Positions 62,164 through 64,000 of a stretch of 64,000 nucleotides of DNA are shown piece by piece. Origin of the DNA: Gymnodinialimonas sp. 57CJ19 (GTDB lineage Bacteria > Pseudomonadota > Alphaproteobacteria > Rhodobacterales > Rhodobacteraceae); NCBI RefSeq assembly GCF_038396845.1, contig NZ_CP151587.1, positions 1,152,001 through 1,216,000 on the forward strand. The letters are read 5' to 3'. The notes under the pieces were generated by a model. The model worked only from the letters and a program-made list of their open reading frames with translations. It made no database searches and was not told the DNA's origin. Both the position numbers and the translations under genes were made by a program. Within the stretch, counting starts at the first letter, position 1; every line of letters starts with the position of its first letter.

Positions 62164-64000
62164 GTGCAACATGTTGAAAGTTTCGCAAAGGGCGTGTGGA
62201 TCGGTCCAGATGCGGGCTCGCGCGCAATCGCGGATGCCTCCACCGGAGAGGTGATTGCCAAAGCCGGCCGTGCCGATTTGGATGTGCAGGGCATGATCGC
62301 CTATGGCCGCGAAGTGGGCGGGCCAGGCCTGCGGGCGATGGATTTCCACGACCGGGCGCGGATGCTGAAGGCGCTGGCGCTTCACCTGAACAAGAACAAG
62401 CAACGGCTCTACGACCTGTCATTCACCACCGGTGCAACCCAAGCCGACCATGGCTTTGACGTGGACGGCGGCATCGGCACGCTGTTTGTCTTCGCCTCCA
62501 AGGGGCGGCGCGAAATGCCGGAAGGGCATGTCCTGATTGACGGCGGATTCGAGCAGTTGGGCAAGACCGGCGCCTTTGGCGGGCAGCATATCTATACGCC
62601 GAAACTGGGCGTCGCGTTGCATATCAACGCGTTCAACTTCCCCGTTTGGGGGATGCTGGAAAAGATCGCTCCGGCGCTGCTGGCAGGTGTGCCTTCTATC
62701 GTCAAACCGGCCACGGCGACCTGCCATGTGACCGAACTATGCGTGCGAATCATGTTGGATGCAGGGGTTCTGCCGGATGGCGCGTTGCAACTGATCAGTG
62801 GCGGAGTCGGTGATGCGTTGGACCACATGGACGCGCAGGATTCGGTGACTTTCACCGGGTCCGCGAAAACAGCGCGGATGTTGCGCGGGCATCAAGGCTT
62901 GCTGGACCGCGCCGTGCACTTCACGGCGGAACAAGACAGTCTGAACGCTACGATCCTTGGCCCAGACGCAGAGCCGGGCAGCCCGGAATTTGATCTCTTC
63001 GTGAAAGAAATCACCCGAGAAATGACCACGAAAGCGGGACAGAAATGCACTGCCATTCGGCGGGTGCTGGCACCCGAACGGCTTCTCCAGCCCCTGATAG
63101 AGGGGCTGTCGGCGCGGCTTTCCCGCGTCGTCGTGGGCGATCCGCGCCATGAGGGCGTGCGAATGGGGCCTGTCGTCTCGGCCGATCAGCGCGAAGACGT
63201 GCTGGAAAAGGCCGCGATCATCGCCAGTGAAGCCGAATGCGTCTTCGAGGGCGAAGTTGCCGGCGACATCGAGAAGGGGGCCTTTGTTTCCCCCAAGCTG
63301 TTCCATTGCGCCGATCCCGATGCCGCGACAGCCGTGCATGAAACCGAAGCCTTTGGCCCGGTCTCGACCCTGATGGGGTATCGCGACCTGGATCATGCGG
63401 TGGGGCTGGTGAACCGGGGCGGCGGCAGCCTGGTGGCCTCTGTCATCACCCACGACCCCGATGTGGCCCGTGAAGTCGTGACGGGCATCGGCGCTTGGCA
63501 TGGCCGCGTCTATATCAATGACCGTGACAGCATGGGCGAGGCCACAGGCCACGGCGCGCCGATGCCGCATCTGACCCACGGTGGGCCGGGGCGTGCTGGC
63601 GGTGGTGAGGAACTGGGCGGCATCCGCGCGGTGAAGCACTACATGCAGCGGGTGGCGGTTCAGGGCTCTCCCTCGATGCTGACGTCGGTGACGGGGCGCT
63701 GGCTTCCCGGCGCCGACAAGAAGGCCGAGGCGCAGCACCCGTTCCAGGTCACATTCAACGAGTTGAGCCTCGGGCGCACCCTGCGCACAGAGCCGCGCAC
63801 AATTACACTGGATGACGTCTCGCATTTTGCGGAGTTCACCGGCGACACTTTCTATGCCCACATGGATGACGCCGCAGCCGAGCGGAACCCGTTCTTTCCG
63901 GGCCGCGTAGCCCATGGCTATCTGATCCTCAGCTTTGCGGCGGGCCTGTTTGTAGAGCCCGCCGAGGGCCCAGTTCTGGCGAATACCGGGCTGGATAATC
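62164..64000 (+). CDS. paaZ: Bifunctional oxepin-CoA hydrolase / aldehyde dehydrogenase PaaZ (runs off the window)
   Basis: The start is the GTG at 62164, seven bases after GGGAGG; 612 residues are visible and the 3' end is missing. The N-terminal aldehyde dehydrogenase domain has base E256 and nucleophile C295 (AGQKCTAIRR). After about residue 540 comes the MaoC-type hydratase domain with D561 and H566 (GDTFYAHMD). These four positions equal the numbering I recall for E. coli PaaZ. It opens the oxepin-CoA ring and oxidises the resulting semialdehyde. It is divergent from paaI. Confidence 0.95.
   Translation, partial: MQHVESFAKGVWIGPDAGSRAIADASTGEVIAKAGRADLDVQGMIAYGREVGGPGLRAMDFHDRARMLKALALHLNKNKQRLYDLSFTTGATQADHGFDVDGGIGTLFVFASKGRREMPEGHVLIDGGFEQLGKTGAFGGQHIYTPKLGVALHINAFNFPVWGMLEKIAPALLAGVPSIVKPATATCHVTELCVRIMLDAGVLPDGALQLISGGVGDALDHMDAQDSVTFTGSAKTARMLRGHQGLLDRAVHFTAEQDSLNATILGPDAEPGSPEFDLFVKEITREMTTKAGQKCTAIRRVLAPERLLQPLIEGLSARLSRVVVGDPRHEGVRMGPVVSADQREDVLEKAAIIASEAECVFEGEVAGDIEKGAFVSPKLFHCADPDAATAVHETEAFGPVSTLMGYRDLDHAVGLVNRGGGSLVASVITHDPDVAREVVTGIGAWHGRVYINDRDSMGEATGHGAPMPHLTHGGPGRAGGGEELGGIRAVKHYMQRVAVQGSPSMLTSVTGRWLPGADKKAEAQHPFQVTFNELSLGRTLRTEPRTITLDDVSHFAEFTGDTFYAHMDDAAAERNPFFPGRVAHGYLILSFAAGLFVEPAEGPVLANTGLDN

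Overview
The window looks like a chromosomal segment of an alphaproteobacterium of the Rhodobacteraceae (Roseobacter group). Evidence is the GC-rich protein-dense sequence, an aapJQMP amino-acid transporter, the local order rpmH-rnpA-yidD...yidC-MOSC-engB...argB, TAXI-type TRAP and BCCT transporters, dimethylglycine-dehydrogenase-like enzymes, and a phenylacetate (paa) cluster. No species is claimed.

Layout. 1-3640: end of aapJ, then aapQ, aapM, aapP (+ strand), closed by hairpins. 3739-9813 (minus): a SixA-like phosphatase and ferredoxin-like protein after argB, then a tightly overlapping yidC - MOSC - CatB-like acetyltransferase - engB run. 10046-13111 (minus): a DUF523 protein, rpmH, rnpA, yidD and a degenerate GGDEF/EAL protein lying between yidD and yidC. 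13284-16862 (plus): a VTT/TVP38 membrane protein, a mercuric-reductase-like flavoprotein and an orphan sensor kinase.

16910-26142: a tRNA-Arg(ACG) gene followed by a roughly 9.2 kb integrated island. It is bounded by a near-perfect 18-bp repeat of the tRNA 3' end and carries a tyrosine integrase, AlpA-like regulator, winged-helix protein, prim-pol protein, two very small ORFs, a zinc-ribbon-like protein, a single-chain MmeI-like restriction-methyltransferase and an overlapping PD-(D/E)XK-like partner. This pair is the best candidate for an under-described defence unit.

26467-35647: UspA + TRAP-TAXI uptake system, an RpiR regulator with a clear inverted-repeat site, and a divergent two-gene operon of a dimethylglycine/sarcosine-dehydrogenase-like FAD/GcvT fusion and a class III aminotransferase. 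35706-40206: a Gre-like factor, the glutathione-dependent formaldehyde pathway (adhC/fghA), a LysR regulator and a bestrophin. 40502-48355: a six-gene minus-strand operon (aldehyde dehydrogenase, M19 peptidase-like, BCCT carrier, an unrecognised 558-residue protein, DUF3726, RidA) with a divergent LysR. It looks like uptake and breakdown of a quaternary amine, but the pathway is not one I can name. 48461-49788: a decayed epimerase plus a CmcI-like methyltransferase, probably a remnant of a polysaccharide locus.

50347-55045: a seven-gene copper-handling operon behind MerR/CueR-like operators. 56077-56345: a small exported protein with a strong terminator. 56459-64000: paaI-paaK-paaABCDE (minus) and divergent paaZ, the aerobic phenylacetyl-CoA route. 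Between paaB and paaA sit four perfect 20-bp palindromes at a strict 22-bp pitch. A short repeat containing GCCAAGATGAAG occurs three times, each time immediately after the stop of a minus-strand gene.
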